Positions 40,961 through 51,467 of a stretch of DNA of 64,000 nucleotides are shown piece after piece. A program made the position numbers and the translations under genes. The DNA comes from a virus, in IMG/VR virus record IMGVR_UViG_3300032214_001034, positions 1-64,000 of that record; one strand, written 5' to 3'. Each line of letters opens with the position of its first letter. The stretch's first letter is position 1. The notes under the pieces are model-generated. The model was not told where the DNA came from, made no database searches, and was given only the letters and a program-made list of their open reading frames with translations.

Positions 40961-43399
40961 ATGAAACAAACAACTCTAGATCTTAACGGTCCCGTCCTTT
41001 CGTTCACCACAAATCCAGTTGGTGTTGCATCAACTGGAGTGGTTTCTGGGACAGGGAGTGGTATTGCAACTTTTACTGGAATTGCAACAGCATCATTCCC
41101 AACAGGTGTAAGCACAGGATCTCCTGATGCACCAACAAATACAGCTTCAAATAGTGGTATTATTACATATCGTTGGTATGAGGTTGGTGTTGGTGCTTTG
41201 TCGGATAGTCAGTATGTAACTGGAACAGCAACATCAACTCTTACTTTATCAAGACTTATTACTCCAACGGATAATAGAAGACAGTTTTATCTGACTGCAG
41301 ATTATATTGCATCTGCTTATCAATCTTCATCTCCAGTTACTGCAGGCACTGCAAGATCAACTGGTAATGCTATAAATGAACCTTTTAGTTCTGGTATTGG
41401 AACTCTTACGGTTTATCCATTACTTGAAGTTATTGGTCAACCATCAAATAGAAGTGCGTTAATCAATAACAATGCAACGTTTACCGTTAATGCTGGATTA
41501 ACTGATTCTTCATTTGATGATAGTCTGACCACATATCAGTGGTATGTGGATGGAAATCTTGCTAATGATGGTACAATAGACACTACATCATCAACATCAA
41601 CTACTACCACAACTACTTTTAATGATACTTATACGAATGACACTTCACTATCATTACCATCAGCAACAACAAACGTTACTATAACTGTTGCAGGAGCAAG
41701 AGGTGGTAATGGTGGATCAGATGCTGGTGGTGGAGGAGGTGCTGGTGGTAGTGGAAGAGCTGGAAGATTCTCATATGCAAACGGTGGAAGAACTTTAAGA
41801 TTTAGAATTGGTAGAAGAGGTGGTGATGGAGGAACTGGAACTGGATGTTGTGCTGGCGGTGGCGGATCCAGTCCATTTGGTGGTGGAGGAAGAGGAGGAA
41901 ATACTGGTGGATCCGGATGGTCTGGCGGCGGAGCAGGTGGTGGAGGTGCTACGGGAGTTTTTGATGACAATAAAGGTGGATATACTATCGTCGCTGGCGG
42001 TGGCGGCGGTGGCGGTGGTGGATCAAATAATAGAGGTGGATCAAACGGAGGAGCATCTCCTGGGTTTGGTCAAGGAAATGTAAATTCCGTTGGTGGTGGT
42101 GGACAAGGTGGTGATAAAGGTGGTGATGGCGGCGGTGGCGGCGGTGGTGGCGGCGGCGCTCCTGGTGGTGGTGGAGGCGGTGCTGGTGAAGATAATTCTT
42201 TTGGTGGTGGCGGTGGAAATGGTGGATTAAGTGCATATGACACAAACTATGCTACTTTTGGATTTGATGGTTGGTTGCACGATGGAGATGGGTATGTTAA
42301 TATTCAGTACACAACTTTAAAATCTGATACAGTAGTAGTAAACAGAAAGACAGTTGTTTCTGGAACAAAGACTCCAACTCTTACAATGAGAGCAGACTTT
42401 GTTGGAATTCAAACAGTCCAATGTAGAATTTCTCATCCATCTGCTACAAATTCACCAATTTTTACTGATGTTGCTTACTTCACTTCACTCTCAACAGCAG
42501 ATCAATATAATGTTCAACTAGAAACGATTGGTGTCAGCAATACTGCAACTATTTCAACGTTTGATCTATTCAGTGGAGATAGAGAAATTATAACTTCATT
42601 ATCAGATCCTACTGTAGAAGGAATTAATAGTTACTATAGTTTCTTTGCACCTGATAGAGATATTCCTGTTGAAATAGATCTTTATGGTGGAAAGGGATAT
42701 GATAGAGGATCTTTTGTTGGAGGAGAGGGTGGATTCTCTAGAATCAGATTTACTATGACAAGAAATACCGAATATGTTATTTCTGGTTTATCAACATCTA
42801 TCAATGCCCCATTCCTTTATAGAAAGGGTCAATTGATTGCTTGTGTTGGTAGAGGTGGAGATGCTGGAACATCTGGTAATGGTGGATTTGGTGGTGGAAT
42901 CGGAATTGCAGGTGCATCTGGATCTGGTAGAAATGGTGGATCGGGTGGATCGGTGATTGCAGTTGGTTCTTTGGGATCAAATGGTGTTTTTGGATCACTA
43001 ACAACACTCTCTGCAACATCACCAGATACAAAAACTACAATTCCAAATGGTGGAAGAACTATTAAATGTACCAAAGGTGTTTACTGGCAGCAACAAGGAA
43101 TCTCTGCTTGTAGTGATGTTGGTACAACCTTGTTTAGATTGTCAGATGGCACACAAGTTACAAACACTGCTTCTATTACTAGAGGATATAAAGCAGGATA
43201 TGATATTATTCAAACTGCAGGAAGATCTATAGGAAATGGTGGTAATGGTGGCAGTGGTGCTGCAGGTGGTGCTGGTGGTGATGGTTCATCTGGTGGTGGA
43301 GGTGGATCTGGATATACTGATGGATCTGTAACTGTGGTTTCAAATACTCTTGGTGGAAGTACTGGTAATGCGAGAGTAATTATTAGACTTGCGACTTAA
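40961..43399 (+). CDS. Glycine-rich fibre protein with Ig-like domains
   Basis: An 812-residue protein. The N-terminal 230 residues hold two Ig-like beta domains (ITYRWYEVGVGALSDSQYVT and LTTYQWYVDGNLANDG). Residues about 244-423 are a polyglycine block with Gly runs broken by single Ser, Ala, Asn or Asp. A further beta region (LTMRADFVGIQTVQCRISHP) is followed by shorter Gly-rich blocks at about 630-675 and 758-787. The mosaic resembles adhesins with polyglycine-II helices. It opens the array of Gly-rich genes. Confidence 0.75.
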   Translation: MKQTTLDLNGPVLSFTTNPVGVASTGVVSGTGSGIATFTGIATASFPTGVSTGSPDAPTNTASNSGIITYRWYEVGVGALSDSQYVTGTATSTLTLSRLITPTDNRRQFYLTADYIASAYQSSSPVTAGTARSTGNAINEPFSSGIGTLTVYPLLEVIGQPSNRSALINNNATFTVNAGLTDSSFDDSLTTYQWYVDGNLANDGTIDTTSSTSTTTTTTFNDTYTNDTSLSLPSATTNVTITVAGARGGNGGSDAGGGGGAGGSGRAGRFSYANGGRTLRFRIGRRGGDGGTGTGCCAGGGGSSPFGGGGRGGNTGGSGWSGGGAGGGGATGVFDDNKGGYTIVAGGGGGGGGGSNNRGGSNGGASPGFGQGNVNSVGGGGQGGDKGGDGGGGGGGGGGAPGGGGGGAGEDNSFGGGGGNGGLSAYDTNYATFGFDGWLHDGDGYVNIQYTTLKSDTVVVNRKTVVSGTKTPTLTMRADFVGIQTVQCRISHPSATNSPIFTDVAYFTSLSTADQYNVQLETIGVSNTATISTFDLFSGDREIITSLSDPTVEGINSYYSFFAPDRDIPVEIDLYGGKGYDRGSFVGGEGGFSRIRFTMTRNTEYVISGLSTSINAPFLYRKGQLIACVGRGGDAGTSGNGGFGGGIGIAGASGSGRNGGSGGSVIAVGSLGSNGVFGSLTTLSATSPDTKTTIPNGGRTIKCTKGVYWQQQGISACSDVGTTLFRLSDGTQVTNTASITRGYKAGYDIIQTAGRSIGNGGNGGSGAAGGAGGDGSSGGGGGSGYTDGSVTVVSNTLGGSTGNARVIIRLAT

Positions 43400-43438
43400 C
43401 TAAATAGTTAAAACTAACCGGGGGAGAGTGAACCCGAA

Positions 43439-44656
43439 ATGGCTGTAAATAAGAATTTTGTAGTCAAAAATGGTTTAGAGGTCGATACCAACCTCATTCT
43501 CGCGGATGCTACAACGAATAGTGTTGGTATTGGCACCACAGTTCCCGAATATACCCTTCACGTTTTTGAAGGGAGTGGTATTGGTGCTACTACCGTTTAT
43601 GTTACTGGCGTAACAACATCCCTTCAGGGATTAAGAGTTGGTGCCGGTGGAACAGTTTTAACGGTTGTTGCAAGCCCAGGAATTGGATATTCTGTTGGTG
43701 TTGGTTCATCCCAACCAGAATATCTGTTAGATGTTCGTTCACCAGTTTCTACTGGACAAACAGCACTTTATGTTCAGGGTGATGTCAGAATTACTGGTGA
43801 TATAAATCTAGACGACATCACGCTTGATGATGCAACAATTCAAGATCTGAGGGTTCAGAACACTTTATTTGTTGGTGCTGATGGTGGAACTGGCGTTTCT
43901 ACCTTTGTTGGTTTCACTACATTCCAAAATAACGTTTATATTGCAGGTGTTACAACACTTGCTGCCAACGGAGGAATCACTACAACAGGTGGTGATTTTT
44001 ATGTCGGTGGAAACTTCTTTAGCAGTGGTGGAATAATTGTTGACAGCGACCTCTATATTATTGGTATTGCTACTGTTGGGACATTAGATGTCAACGATAA
44101 TGCAAATATTGATGGTAATCTTCTTGTAACAGGACTATCCACATTTGTTGGACTTAGTACCTTCCAGGATTACGTTTTTGTTCAAGATGGTCTAATTAAT
44201 GCTGGTGTTACAACATCAAATGCATATACAATTAATGGAACTCAAGTAGTTAGTTCTGCAAGAGAACTGCAGAATATTGCTTCTCTTGATGCAACTACAA
44301 CTGCAACGATTGAAGCAGCAATTGCTAATGCACCAAACACCTTTACTGATATTGAGGTTACTGGTCTTTCCACATTTGTTGGATTCAGTACATTCCAAAA
44401 TGATGTTTATGTTGCTGGTGTAGTAACTGCAACTTCATTCTATGGTAATGGATCAAATCTGACTGGTATTGCTACTGGTTTAACTGCAACAATTGGCGTT
44501 GGTTCTGAATCAACTTTTGTTGGTGCAGGAGTTACTGAAATTTACTTTGCAACAACCACAGGAACAAACGTAAGTGTTGTTTCTGCTGGAACAAGTGCAA
44601 CTGTTACAATTACTCCAGGTGTTTCACTTGGACTTGCAATCGCTCTTGGCGGTTAA
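43439..44656 (+). CDS. Tail-fibre protein with GIGTT-type repeats
   Basis: A 405-residue fibre protein. Repeated strand units include NSVGIGTTVPEYTLHVFEGS, GYSVGVGSSQPEYLLDVRSP and two copies of a STFVGFTTFQNNVYIAGVTT-type unit. ATSFYGNGSNLTGIAT near residue 340 is a module also seen in at least three other genes here. It likely forms a trimeric beta-structured fibre segment. The stop codon overlaps a late-promoter box. Confidence 0.75.
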   Translation: MAVNKNFVVKNGLEVDTNLILADATTNSVGIGTTVPEYTLHVFEGSGIGATTVYVTGVTTSLQGLRVGAGGTVLTVVASPGIGYSVGVGSSQPEYLLDVRSPVSTGQTALYVQGDVRITGDINLDDITLDDATIQDLRVQNTLFVGADGGTGVSTFVGFTTFQNNVYIAGVTTLAANGGITTTGGDFYVGGNFFSSGGIIVDSDLYIIGIATVGTLDVNDNANIDGNLLVTGLSTFVGLSTFQDYVFVQDGLINAGVTTSNAYTINGTQVVSSARELQNIASLDATTTATIEAAIANAPNTFTDIEVTGLSTFVGFSTFQNDVYVAGVVTATSFYGNGSNLTGIATGLTATIGVGSESTFVGAGVTEIYFATTTGTNVSVVSAGTSATVTITPGVSLGLAIALGG

Positions 44657-44682
44657 TAAATACTCTTAACACATAAAGAAAA

Positions 44683-45222
44683 ATGGCAGAATCATTTTCA
44701 AACGCATTATCAAGAGCAGCAGGAATTGTAACAACCAGTTCTGCTGGTTCTATTGGAATCACGACTAACTTAATCACTGGTATTTCAACGGCATCAGTTT
44801 CTGTAGGTGATCTGATTGATAATGCAAACTTTATTGCGGGAACTAAAGTTTCTACAATTGGATCTGGGCAAGTTACTGCAGATAGAAATTCTACAAACAC
44901 TGCACCAACATCAGCTCAAAACGTCAAGTTCCTTGGTGTTACAAACGTCTATACTTCGCCATCAGCAACGAAGAGTATTCTGATTGGCGGAACTTTTGCT
45001 AATAACACTAATAATCAAGTAAATTTGACTGTTGAAGTTTTTGATAATAGTGCGGGAATCAGTGCTGCGATCGCAAGTAAGATTCCAGTTCCTGCAGGAA
45101 GTTCATTCGTCATCTCTGATACAGGTAAGACACTTTTAGAAGGTGATGATGTGTTGAGGGTATACTGTGATACTGCAAATGCAATTGATGTAAGCCTCAG
45201 CATTCTCACAGGAGTAGCGTGA
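44683..45222 (+). CDS. Small beta-sandwich fibre-associated protein
   Basis: A 179-residue protein. The N-terminal half has short Ser/Thr/Ile repeats; the C-terminal half (TKSILIGGTFANNTNNQVNL, IPVPAGSSFVISDTGKTLLE, DDVLRVYCDTANAIDVSLSI) is a compact beta domain of a type recurring at 46049, 52416 and 55031. It ends one base before the next gene. Probably a cap or joint between fibre segments. Confidence 0.65.
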   Translation: MAESFSNALSRAAGIVTTSSAGSIGITTNLITGISTASVSVGDLIDNANFIAGTKVSTIGSGQVTADRNSTNTAPTSAQNVKFLGVTNVYTSPSATKSILIGGTFANNTNNQVNLTVEVFDNSAGISAAIASKIPVPAGSSFVISDTGKTLLEGDDVLRVYCDTANAIDVSLSILTGVA

Positions 45223-45223
45223 T

Positions 45224-46024
45224 ATGGCAGATCGTAACGGTTATATTGGAAGAGCTCCTGGTGATTCATCAGTAGTTGTTGCTAGACAGGTATTTTCTCC
45301 ATCAGGAGTTCAAACAAACTTTACGTTTGCATCTGGATATACTGTTGGTTATTTGGACGCATACCTGAATGGCGTTCGTCTGATTGAAGGTCAAGACTAT
45401 AGTGCAACTGATACATCAACTGTTGGTCTGACTAGTTTTGCTCAGAACGGTGATGTTCTTGAGTTAGTTGCATATAAAGCATTTAATGTTGCAACAATTG
45501 ACACTGCACCAGGAAATCTTACCGTTGGTGGATATATTTCTGCTGGTGGATCTATCACTGGATCTGCATTTTATGGTGATGGAAGTAACCTAACAGGAAT
45601 TTCTTCTGTTTCATTTGCAACTACAGCATTCACTCTTGCTAATAATGCAACAGGAATCAATGCAACATTTACTGGTAATGTGTCAATTGGTGGCACATTA
45701 ACGTATGAAGATGTAACAAATGTTGATGCGGTAGGAGTTATTACTGCAAGAAGCGGTATTGAACTTGGTGCTTCTGGGGTAGGTGGAACAATTACCTCTG
45801 GTGGAAATGCAACTTTTGCTGGAATTGTAACTGCAACTGGTGGATTTAATCTTGGTATTAGTTCTGCTGGATCTGTTATTACTTCAGGACCAGTAAAAAC
45901 TTTGAATTTTGTAGGAACCGGTAATACATTTGCAGTAAATGGAACTACCGTTGATATTAGTATTCAAGGTGGTGGTGGAGGAGGGATTACTTCTCTGGAT
46001 ATTACTTCATCATTATTCATTTAA
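45224..46024 (+). CDS. Fibre protein with conserved NGVRL head domain
   Basis: A 266-residue protein. The N-terminal domain (MADRNGYIGRAPGDSSVVVA, DAYLNGVRLIEGQDYSATDT) is the same type as at 51468 and is common at the start of phage fibre proteins. It is followed by SAFYGDGSNLTGIS and GNVSIGGTLTYEDVTNVDAV, the latter repeated at 57482. The end is NFVGTGNTFAVNGTTVDISI plus GGGGGG. It looks like a modular adaptor for the fibre. Confidence 0.7.
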   Translation: MADRNGYIGRAPGDSSVVVARQVFSPSGVQTNFTFASGYTVGYLDAYLNGVRLIEGQDYSATDTSTVGLTSFAQNGDVLELVAYKAFNVATIDTAPGNLTVGGYISAGGSITGSAFYGDGSNLTGISSVSFATTAFTLANNATGINATFTGNVSIGGTLTYEDVTNVDAVGVITARSGIELGASGVGGTITSGGNATFAGIVTATGGFNLGISSAGSVITSGPVKTLNFVGTGNTFAVNGTTVDISIQGGGGGGITSLDITSSLFI

Positions 46025-46048
46025 ATAAATACCTAAAAAGATAAAGAG

Positions 46049-46447
46049 ATGGCACTCCAGAAAACTAAAGTATTAAGTATCACATCGGTTACAGGCATTA
46101 GCACTGTTGGAATCTTTACTGCTGGTGTGACCGCTACTGATGCAGGAACAGCATCAACAACTTATGTAAGAAGTGTTGTGATGCATAACACTGGATTGGG
46201 AACTGCTAGGGTTTCACTCTACATTAACCCAGACACTAATCCTGTTATTACTGGTTATGGAATCACTGCAAATAGAATTTTAAGAGTTGATCTTGCTCCA
46301 AGTGAAACAACATTCTTTGAAACTAACTATCCGATTGTTCTCACGCCAACTGATGCAATTTCAGTAGAGGTAAATGCTCCTGATACTGGCGGAACGGGTA
46401 TTGGTTCAGCAGTTAATTTCCTAGTAAACGGCGATGTTGAAGTCTGA
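46049..46447 (+). CDS. Small beta-sandwich protein preceding a Gly-rich gene
   Basis: A 132-residue protein (MALQKTKVLSITSVTGISTV, then VRSVVMHNTGLGTARVSLYI and TFFETNYPIVLTPTDAISVE). A close relative begins at 63874, and a more distant one is at 52416. Only two bases separate it from the Gly-rich gene, so the pair is probably co-translated. Likely a structural partner or attachment collar for the Gly-rich protein. Confidence 0.65.
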   Translation: MALQKTKVLSITSVTGISTVGIFTAGVTATDAGTASTTYVRSVVMHNTGLGTARVSLYINPDTNPVITGYGITANRILRVDLAPSETTFFETNYPIVLTPTDAISVEVNAPDTGGTGIGSAVNFLVNGDVEV

Positions 46448-46449
46448 TT

Positions 46450-47448
46450 ATGAGCGTCAAATCATTTGGCAATCCATCATCAAGTTTTAGATACAGATTC
46501 GGTAGAACTGGAAATAGAGCTTCTAAGCCTTATGCAGTATCAATTCCAATATCTGCTTCTGGTGGAAATGTAAGTGCTCTGGAGCCAGGAAATGGATATA
46601 AGTATCATACATTTACAAGTCCAGGAACATTTACAGTAACTTCTGGTGTTGGTAATATTGAATATATTGTAGTTGCTGGTGGTGGCGGAGGAGGAGAATC
46701 TGGTGGTGGTGGTGCTGGTGGATTATTATCAAACTCTGTTGAAATGCCTTCTCCAACTAGACAGGCACCTTTTCCAGTTTCTGGACCAGTATCATATTCA
46801 GTTGTAATTGGTGGTGGTGGTAGTGCAGGTGTATCTGGTCCTGGCGCGGTTGATGGATCTCAAGGAAGTCCGTCTTCATTTGGACCAGTATCAACAAATG
46901 GTGGTGGAGGGGGAACATCGGCTGATGCACCATCTCCATTTGTTGGTGGATCAGGTGGTTCTGGTGGGGGTGCATCAACTCCTACAGCATTTGATCCTGG
47001 TGGAGCGGCAACTAACTATCCTGGACCAACACAACAAGGTTATCCTGGTGGTGGTGCATATGGATATTTGGCAGGAAATGGAAATAGTGGAGGTGGTGGT
47101 GGTGCCGGAGCAGCAGGTCAAGATGGAAGTCCGCCTGGAGGATCACCATTAAAAGGAGGTGATGGTGGAAATGGACTTCAGTTTCCTGCCTTTACTGGAC
47201 CTTTAATTGGAGTTCCTGCTCTTGCACCATTGAGTGGTTACTTTGCAGGTGGCGGCGGTGGCGGTTCTTGGGGGAATCCAGGTGGTGCTGGTGGTTTGGG
47301 TGGTGGTGTTCCTGGATCTGGTACTGGAACTACTCCCGCAGCTGCCCAAGCAAATACTGGAGGAGGTGGTGGTGGATCTGGATATCCACCTTGGGTTCCT
47401 GGTGGTGCTGGTGGTTCTGGCATCGTCATCATTCGTTACTTAGCATAA
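46450..47448 (+). CDS. Glycine-rich adhesin-like protein, single module
   Basis: A 332-residue protein with one copy of the array module. A short N-terminus and beta hairpin (YKYHTFTSPGTFTVTSGVGN, IEYIVVAGGGGGG) are followed by about 250 residues of Gly runs with Pro-Gly, Ser and Asn interruptions, and the fixed end GGAGGSGIVIIRYLA. The pattern fits the phage glycine-rich (polyglycine-II bundle) domain seen in adhesin tips. The stop codon is inside a CATAAATA late box. Confidence 0.75.
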   Translation: MSVKSFGNPSSSFRYRFGRTGNRASKPYAVSIPISASGGNVSALEPGNGYKYHTFTSPGTFTVTSGVGNIEYIVVAGGGGGGESGGGGAGGLLSNSVEMPSPTRQAPFPVSGPVSYSVVIGGGGSAGVSGPGAVDGSQGSPSSFGPVSTNGGGGGTSADAPSPFVGGSGGSGGGASTPTAFDPGGAATNYPGPTQQGYPGGGAYGYLAGNGNSGGGGGAGAAGQDGSPPGGSPLKGGDGGNGLQFPAFTGPLIGVPALAPLSGYFAGGGGGGSWGNPGGAGGLGGGVPGSGTGTTPAAAQANTGGGGGGSGYPPWVPGGAGGSGIVIIRYLA

Positions 47449-47466
47449 ATATTCAAAAACTATAAA

Positions 47467-49452
47467 ATGGCATTAAGAGCACTCGGAAATCCACTTGCAA
47501 GTTTTATAGATTACCTAGCAAAGACTGGTACTGATGCTTCTACTCCACCACCAACCTTAGAAGGTTTAACAGCAACTGGTGGTGTGATTAGTGATTATGT
47601 TGATCCGGGATCTGGCGCAATTTATCGAGCACATATATTTAATTCTACGGGTACTTTTTCCGTAACTTCTGTCGGTGATTATGGTGATACTGTTGATTAT
47701 TTGCTTGTAGGTGGTGGTGGTGCCGGTGGAATGGGTTTAAATGGTGGTGGTGGTGGAGGAGCAGGAAGATACTTGACGGGCACTACTCCAATTCCATCAC
47801 CATCTTCTTTTTCAATTTCTGTTGGTGGTGGTGGTGCAATAAATTTTCCTGGAGATGGAATAACGGGATCTAATAGTGTTGCATCTTTCCCAGCAGGAAC
47901 AATCACCGCACAAGGAGGTGGTGGAGGAGGTGGAAATGCCAATGCTGGTCTTGCTGGCGGTTCTGGTGGTGGTGCAGGTAGAGATTCTAATGGTGCTGCT
48001 GGTGGATCTGCAACTCCTGGTCCTGGTGGAAATGCTGGTGGAACTTCTGGTTCTTCTACCTCTTTTTCCGCATCTGGTGGTGGTGGTGGTGCTGGGAGTG
48101 CTGGACAACCATTTCAAGCACCACCAGGACCTGGTGTAGAAGTTTCTGGTGGTGGTGGAAATGGACTTCCAAATAGTATTTCCGGAACTGAAACAATCTA
48201 TGCAGCAGGTGGAGGAGGGGCAGGAAGATTAAAAACTGCTGGTGGTTCCTCTGGTGTTGGTGGAGGAGGTGCTGGATATGCAGATCCCACTAATCCAACT
48301 GACCCAAATTACTATAAAGGTAGACAAAGCACTGGATCTGGTGGTGGAGGATCTGGGTATTCTTCACCATTTACTTGGAACCCACCACAAATTCCAGGTG
48401 GAACTGGTGCATCTGGCGTTGCTGTAATTAGATATCAAATAGGACAATTAACAGCAGCAGCAAAAGCAACTGGTGGTGCGATTAGTTATTATCAAGGACA
48501 AACCATTCATACCTTTACAAGTTCTGGTACTTTTACTTTACCAGCGTCTTATCCATCAATTTCAGCACAAATATTAGTTGTTGCTGGTGGTGGTGCAGGT
48601 GGATATAGGCATGGTGGTGGTGGAGGAGGAGGAGGTGTTGTCCACGTTCCTCTTGCAAATGGTTCAATTTCTAATGGAACTTATACTATAACTGTTGGTG
48701 GTGGTGGAGCAGCAAAAACTGTTGATTATGATGGGGGGGATGATGGAAGTCCTTCGTCATTTGGTCCACCTTCATCTGCTTCTGCACCAACTCATCTTCT
48801 TGCTCTTGGTGGAGGAGGTGGTGGAACTTGGCAACCTGCTACATCTGGTCCTTGGGGATCAGGACATCCAGGTGGTTCCGGTGGTGGAGAATATGGAAAT
48901 CCAGATCAATCTGGTGGAACTGGTTCTCAACCCGCACCAACGGTATTTGGTACATCAACCGGATATGGAACAAATGGTGGAAGTGGAATCAATTATCCAG
49001 GAGATGGTAGAATAGGTGGTGGAGGTGGTGGAGCAGGTGGAGCAGGTGTTCCTGGTGGACCTTCTGCACCAGAAACAGGAAATGGTGGACCCGGTATTCA
49101 AATACAAATAGCATCAAATCCAAATAATAACTACTATTGGGCTGGTGGTGGTGGTGCTGGTGCTTGGAATGCACCAGATTTTAGATCTGCTAATAAAGGA
49201 GTTGGTGGTGCTGGTGGTGGTGGCGGTGGATCATCTTGGGATGCTGGAGTTCCTGGTGGTCCTGGTGCTTCTGGTGGACTTGGAGTTGGTGGAACGGGAA
49301 CTGCTGGTGCAGTAAATATTGGTGGTGATGGGGCACAATCTACAGGTGGTGGTGGAGGTGGAAACGGTCAGTCGGACTATTCCACTTGGCCTGCTGTTGG
49401 AAGAGGTGGATTTGGTGGTTCTGGTATTGTTATTATTGCTTATCCTTCATAA
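47467..49452 (+). CDS. Glycine-rich adhesin-like protein, double module
   Basis: A 661-residue protein made of two modules. Each opens with a beta hairpin (GLTATGGVISDYVDP...IYRAHIFNSTGTFSV; LTAAAKATGGAISYY...IHTFTSSGTFTL) leading to VVAGGGGAGG-type Gly runs and ending GxSGVAVIRY (module 1) or GGSGIVIIAYPS (module 2). It is the first of four double-module paralogues. Variable residues between the Gly runs differ from copy to copy, as expected for receptor-binding loops. Confidence 0.75.
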   Translation: MALRALGNPLASFIDYLAKTGTDASTPPPTLEGLTATGGVISDYVDPGSGAIYRAHIFNSTGTFSVTSVGDYGDTVDYLLVGGGGAGGMGLNGGGGGGAGRYLTGTTPIPSPSSFSISVGGGGAINFPGDGITGSNSVASFPAGTITAQGGGGGGGNANAGLAGGSGGGAGRDSNGAAGGSATPGPGGNAGGTSGSSTSFSASGGGGGAGSAGQPFQAPPGPGVEVSGGGGNGLPNSISGTETIYAAGGGGAGRLKTAGGSSGVGGGGAGYADPTNPTDPNYYKGRQSTGSGGGGSGYSSPFTWNPPQIPGGTGASGVAVIRYQIGQLTAAAKATGGAISYYQGQTIHTFTSSGTFTLPASYPSISAQILVVAGGGAGGYRHGGGGGGGGVVHVPLANGSISNGTYTITVGGGGAAKTVDYDGGDDGSPSSFGPPSSASAPTHLLALGGGGGGTWQPATSGPWGSGHPGGSGGGEYGNPDQSGGTGSQPAPTVFGTSTGYGTNGGSGINYPGDGRIGGGGGGAGGAGVPGGPSAPETGNGGPGIQIQIASNPNNNYYWAGGGGAGAWNAPDFRSANKGVGGAGGGGGGSSWDAGVPGGPGASGGLGVGGTGTAGAVNIGGDGAQSTGGGGGGNGQSDYSTWPAVGRGGFGGSGIVIIAYPS

Positions 49453-49470
49453 ATACTCAAAAAGCATAAA

Positions 49471-51447
49471 ATGGGCGTAAGATCGGTCAATAATTCACTA
49501 CAACAGTTTTTAGACACTTTTGTAAGAAGTGGTACTGATGCGTCTACCCCTTCTGTTGCGCCATCAGGATTAACAGCAACTGGTGGCGTTATTAGTGATT
49601 ATGTAGATGGTTCTAATGTTTATAGAGCACACATCTTTACATCAACAGGAACATTTTCAGTAAGTTCTATTGGATCTTATGGTTCTAATGTTGAATATCT
49701 CGTGGTTGCTGGTGGTGGAGGAGGTGGTGGACATAATACTGGTGGTGGAGGAGGTGCTGGAGGTTTAAGAACTAATCTTACCGGACATCCATTAGCAGGT
49801 TCAGCATTTCCAGTATCAACTTCGCCCGGATCTTATACAGTTACTATTGGATCTGGTGGAATAGGAGGAGCTCCCTCAGGAAATTCTGGCACTCAGGGTG
49901 GTCCATCATCTTTTGGTCCTATTACATCAACAGGTGGTGGATATGGTGGTAAAGGTGTAACTGCATCCCCAAATGCTGCTCCTGGTGGACCTGGTGGATC
50001 TGGTGGAGGTGGAGGTGGAGATGATACTGCTGGCCCATATCCCGGTGGTACTGGCACTTCCGGACAAGGAAATAATGGTGGATTTGGATATGCACCAGGA
50101 GCAAGAGGTGGCGGCGGCGGTGGAATAAGTGCCGAAGGAACTCCCGGTGCATCTGTTGCTGGTCCTGGTGGCGCAGGTGTTCAAGTTGCTATTGCTGGCC
50201 CACCAACATCTACTGGCATAGTTGGCGCATTAAATCCTGGTCCGGGTGAATATCAGTGGTTTGCTGGTGGTGGCGGCGGCGGTGGAAATGTCAATGCCGG
50301 AACTGGTGGTGTAGGTGGTGGTGGAACTGGTGGAACTGGAGGTGGACCTCCAGGAATACCATTTTCTGCTCCATCACGAGGAACTTATGCTACTGGAGGC
50401 GGTGGAGGTGGTGCCGCTGGATGGGGAACAGCAGTTCCTGGAGGTAATGGCGGTTCCGGAATCGTAGTAGTAAGATATAAAATTGGACAATTAACAGCAA
50501 CCGCAAAAGCAACTGGTGGTTCTATAAGTTACTATGATGGTAAGACAATTCATACCTTTACGACTTCTGGTACTTTTACTGCTCCAGGATCATTTAATGA
50601 GACTGTAGAATATGTTGTAATTGCTGGTGGTGGTAGTGGTGCTGCTGTATTTGGTGGAGGTGGTGCTGGTGGATACAGAGAAGGAAGTGTGCCAATTTCC
50701 GGTCCATCATCTACTACAATTCAAGTTGGAGCTGGTGCAGCAGGAGTTTCTTACCCTGCCGGTGGTGCATTATCTGGTTCACAAGGAACTTCATCTTATT
50801 TTGGAGCACCAATAACATCCGATGGTGGGGGTTTTGGTGCCAGTGGACCTGGTGTAGTTGGTGGACCTGGTGGATCTGGTGGTGGTGGATCCGACTGGGC
50901 AGCAACAGGAGCTGCTGGTGGACCGGCAACTGGATATCCAGGACCATCTCAACAAGGATTTCCTGGAGGAAGTGGATCTGGTGTTGATGCTGGCGGTGGC
51001 GGTGGTGGCGGCGCTGGCGGTGCGGGAGGAAATGGTTCTTCTCCATCTGGTGGACTTGGTGGATTGGGAAGACAAGTACCAGCAACATTTAGAAACCCAA
51101 AATCATCTACATCATTAGGATCTTCTGGACCAACGGGACCAGTTCCTGCAACAAATCCTGGAGGAGATACTAGTGGTCTATATTGGTTTGCAGGTGGTGG
51201 TGGTGGTGGAGCATATCACGGACCAACAGGAGCTAATCCAGCATCAACTGGTGGTGGTGGAGGAGGAGGGCCTGTCCCATCTCCATATGCAGGTGCTGGT
51301 AATGGTGGAATAAATCCAAATGGAAATGGTAGTCCCGGAAAGGAAAACACTGGTGGCGGAGGAGGAGGAGGAACTAGAGATCTTGTTACAAAAAGTGCCA
51401 GTGGATCTGGTGGTTCCGGAATAGTCCTAATTGCTTATCCTTCATAA
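49471..51447 (+). CDS. Glycine-rich adhesin-like protein, double module
   Basis: A 658-residue paralogue of the previous gene with the same plan: short unique N-terminus (MGVRSVNNSLQQFLDTFVRS), module 1 to SGIVVVRYKIGQLTATAKAT, module 2 to GGSGIVLIAYPS. Module 2 includes GRQVPATFRNPKSSTSLGSS, a segment also present in two later copies. Gly runs of up to nine residues occur. It is not preceded by a small beta protein, unlike several others. Confidence 0.75.
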   Translation: MGVRSVNNSLQQFLDTFVRSGTDASTPSVAPSGLTATGGVISDYVDGSNVYRAHIFTSTGTFSVSSIGSYGSNVEYLVVAGGGGGGGHNTGGGGGAGGLRTNLTGHPLAGSAFPVSTSPGSYTVTIGSGGIGGAPSGNSGTQGGPSSFGPITSTGGGYGGKGVTASPNAAPGGPGGSGGGGGGDDTAGPYPGGTGTSGQGNNGGFGYAPGARGGGGGGISAEGTPGASVAGPGGAGVQVAIAGPPTSTGIVGALNPGPGEYQWFAGGGGGGGNVNAGTGGVGGGGTGGTGGGPPGIPFSAPSRGTYATGGGGGGAAGWGTAVPGGNGGSGIVVVRYKIGQLTATAKATGGSISYYDGKTIHTFTTSGTFTAPGSFNETVEYVVIAGGGSGAAVFGGGGAGGYREGSVPISGPSSTTIQVGAGAAGVSYPAGGALSGSQGTSSYFGAPITSDGGGFGASGPGVVGGPGGSGGGGSDWAATGAAGGPATGYPGPSQQGFPGGSGSGVDAGGGGGGGAGGAGGNGSSPSGGLGGLGRQVPATFRNPKSSTSLGSSGPTGPVPATNPGGDTSGLYWFAGGGGGGAYHGPTGANPASTGGGGGGGPVPSPYAGAGNGGINPNGNGSPGKENTGGGGGGGTRDLVTKSASGSGGSGIVLIAYPS

Positions 51448-51467
51448 ATAACTAAAAAAGAAATAAG

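Noticed and set aside
41629-42245. Pro-rich and His-rich frames opposite the glycine-rich block, and similar frames throughout 46757-57332
   Set aside because: Poly-Gly codons (GGT/GGA) read on the other strand or shifted give Pro, His or Val/Leu runs automatically. They are shadows of the Gly-rich genes.
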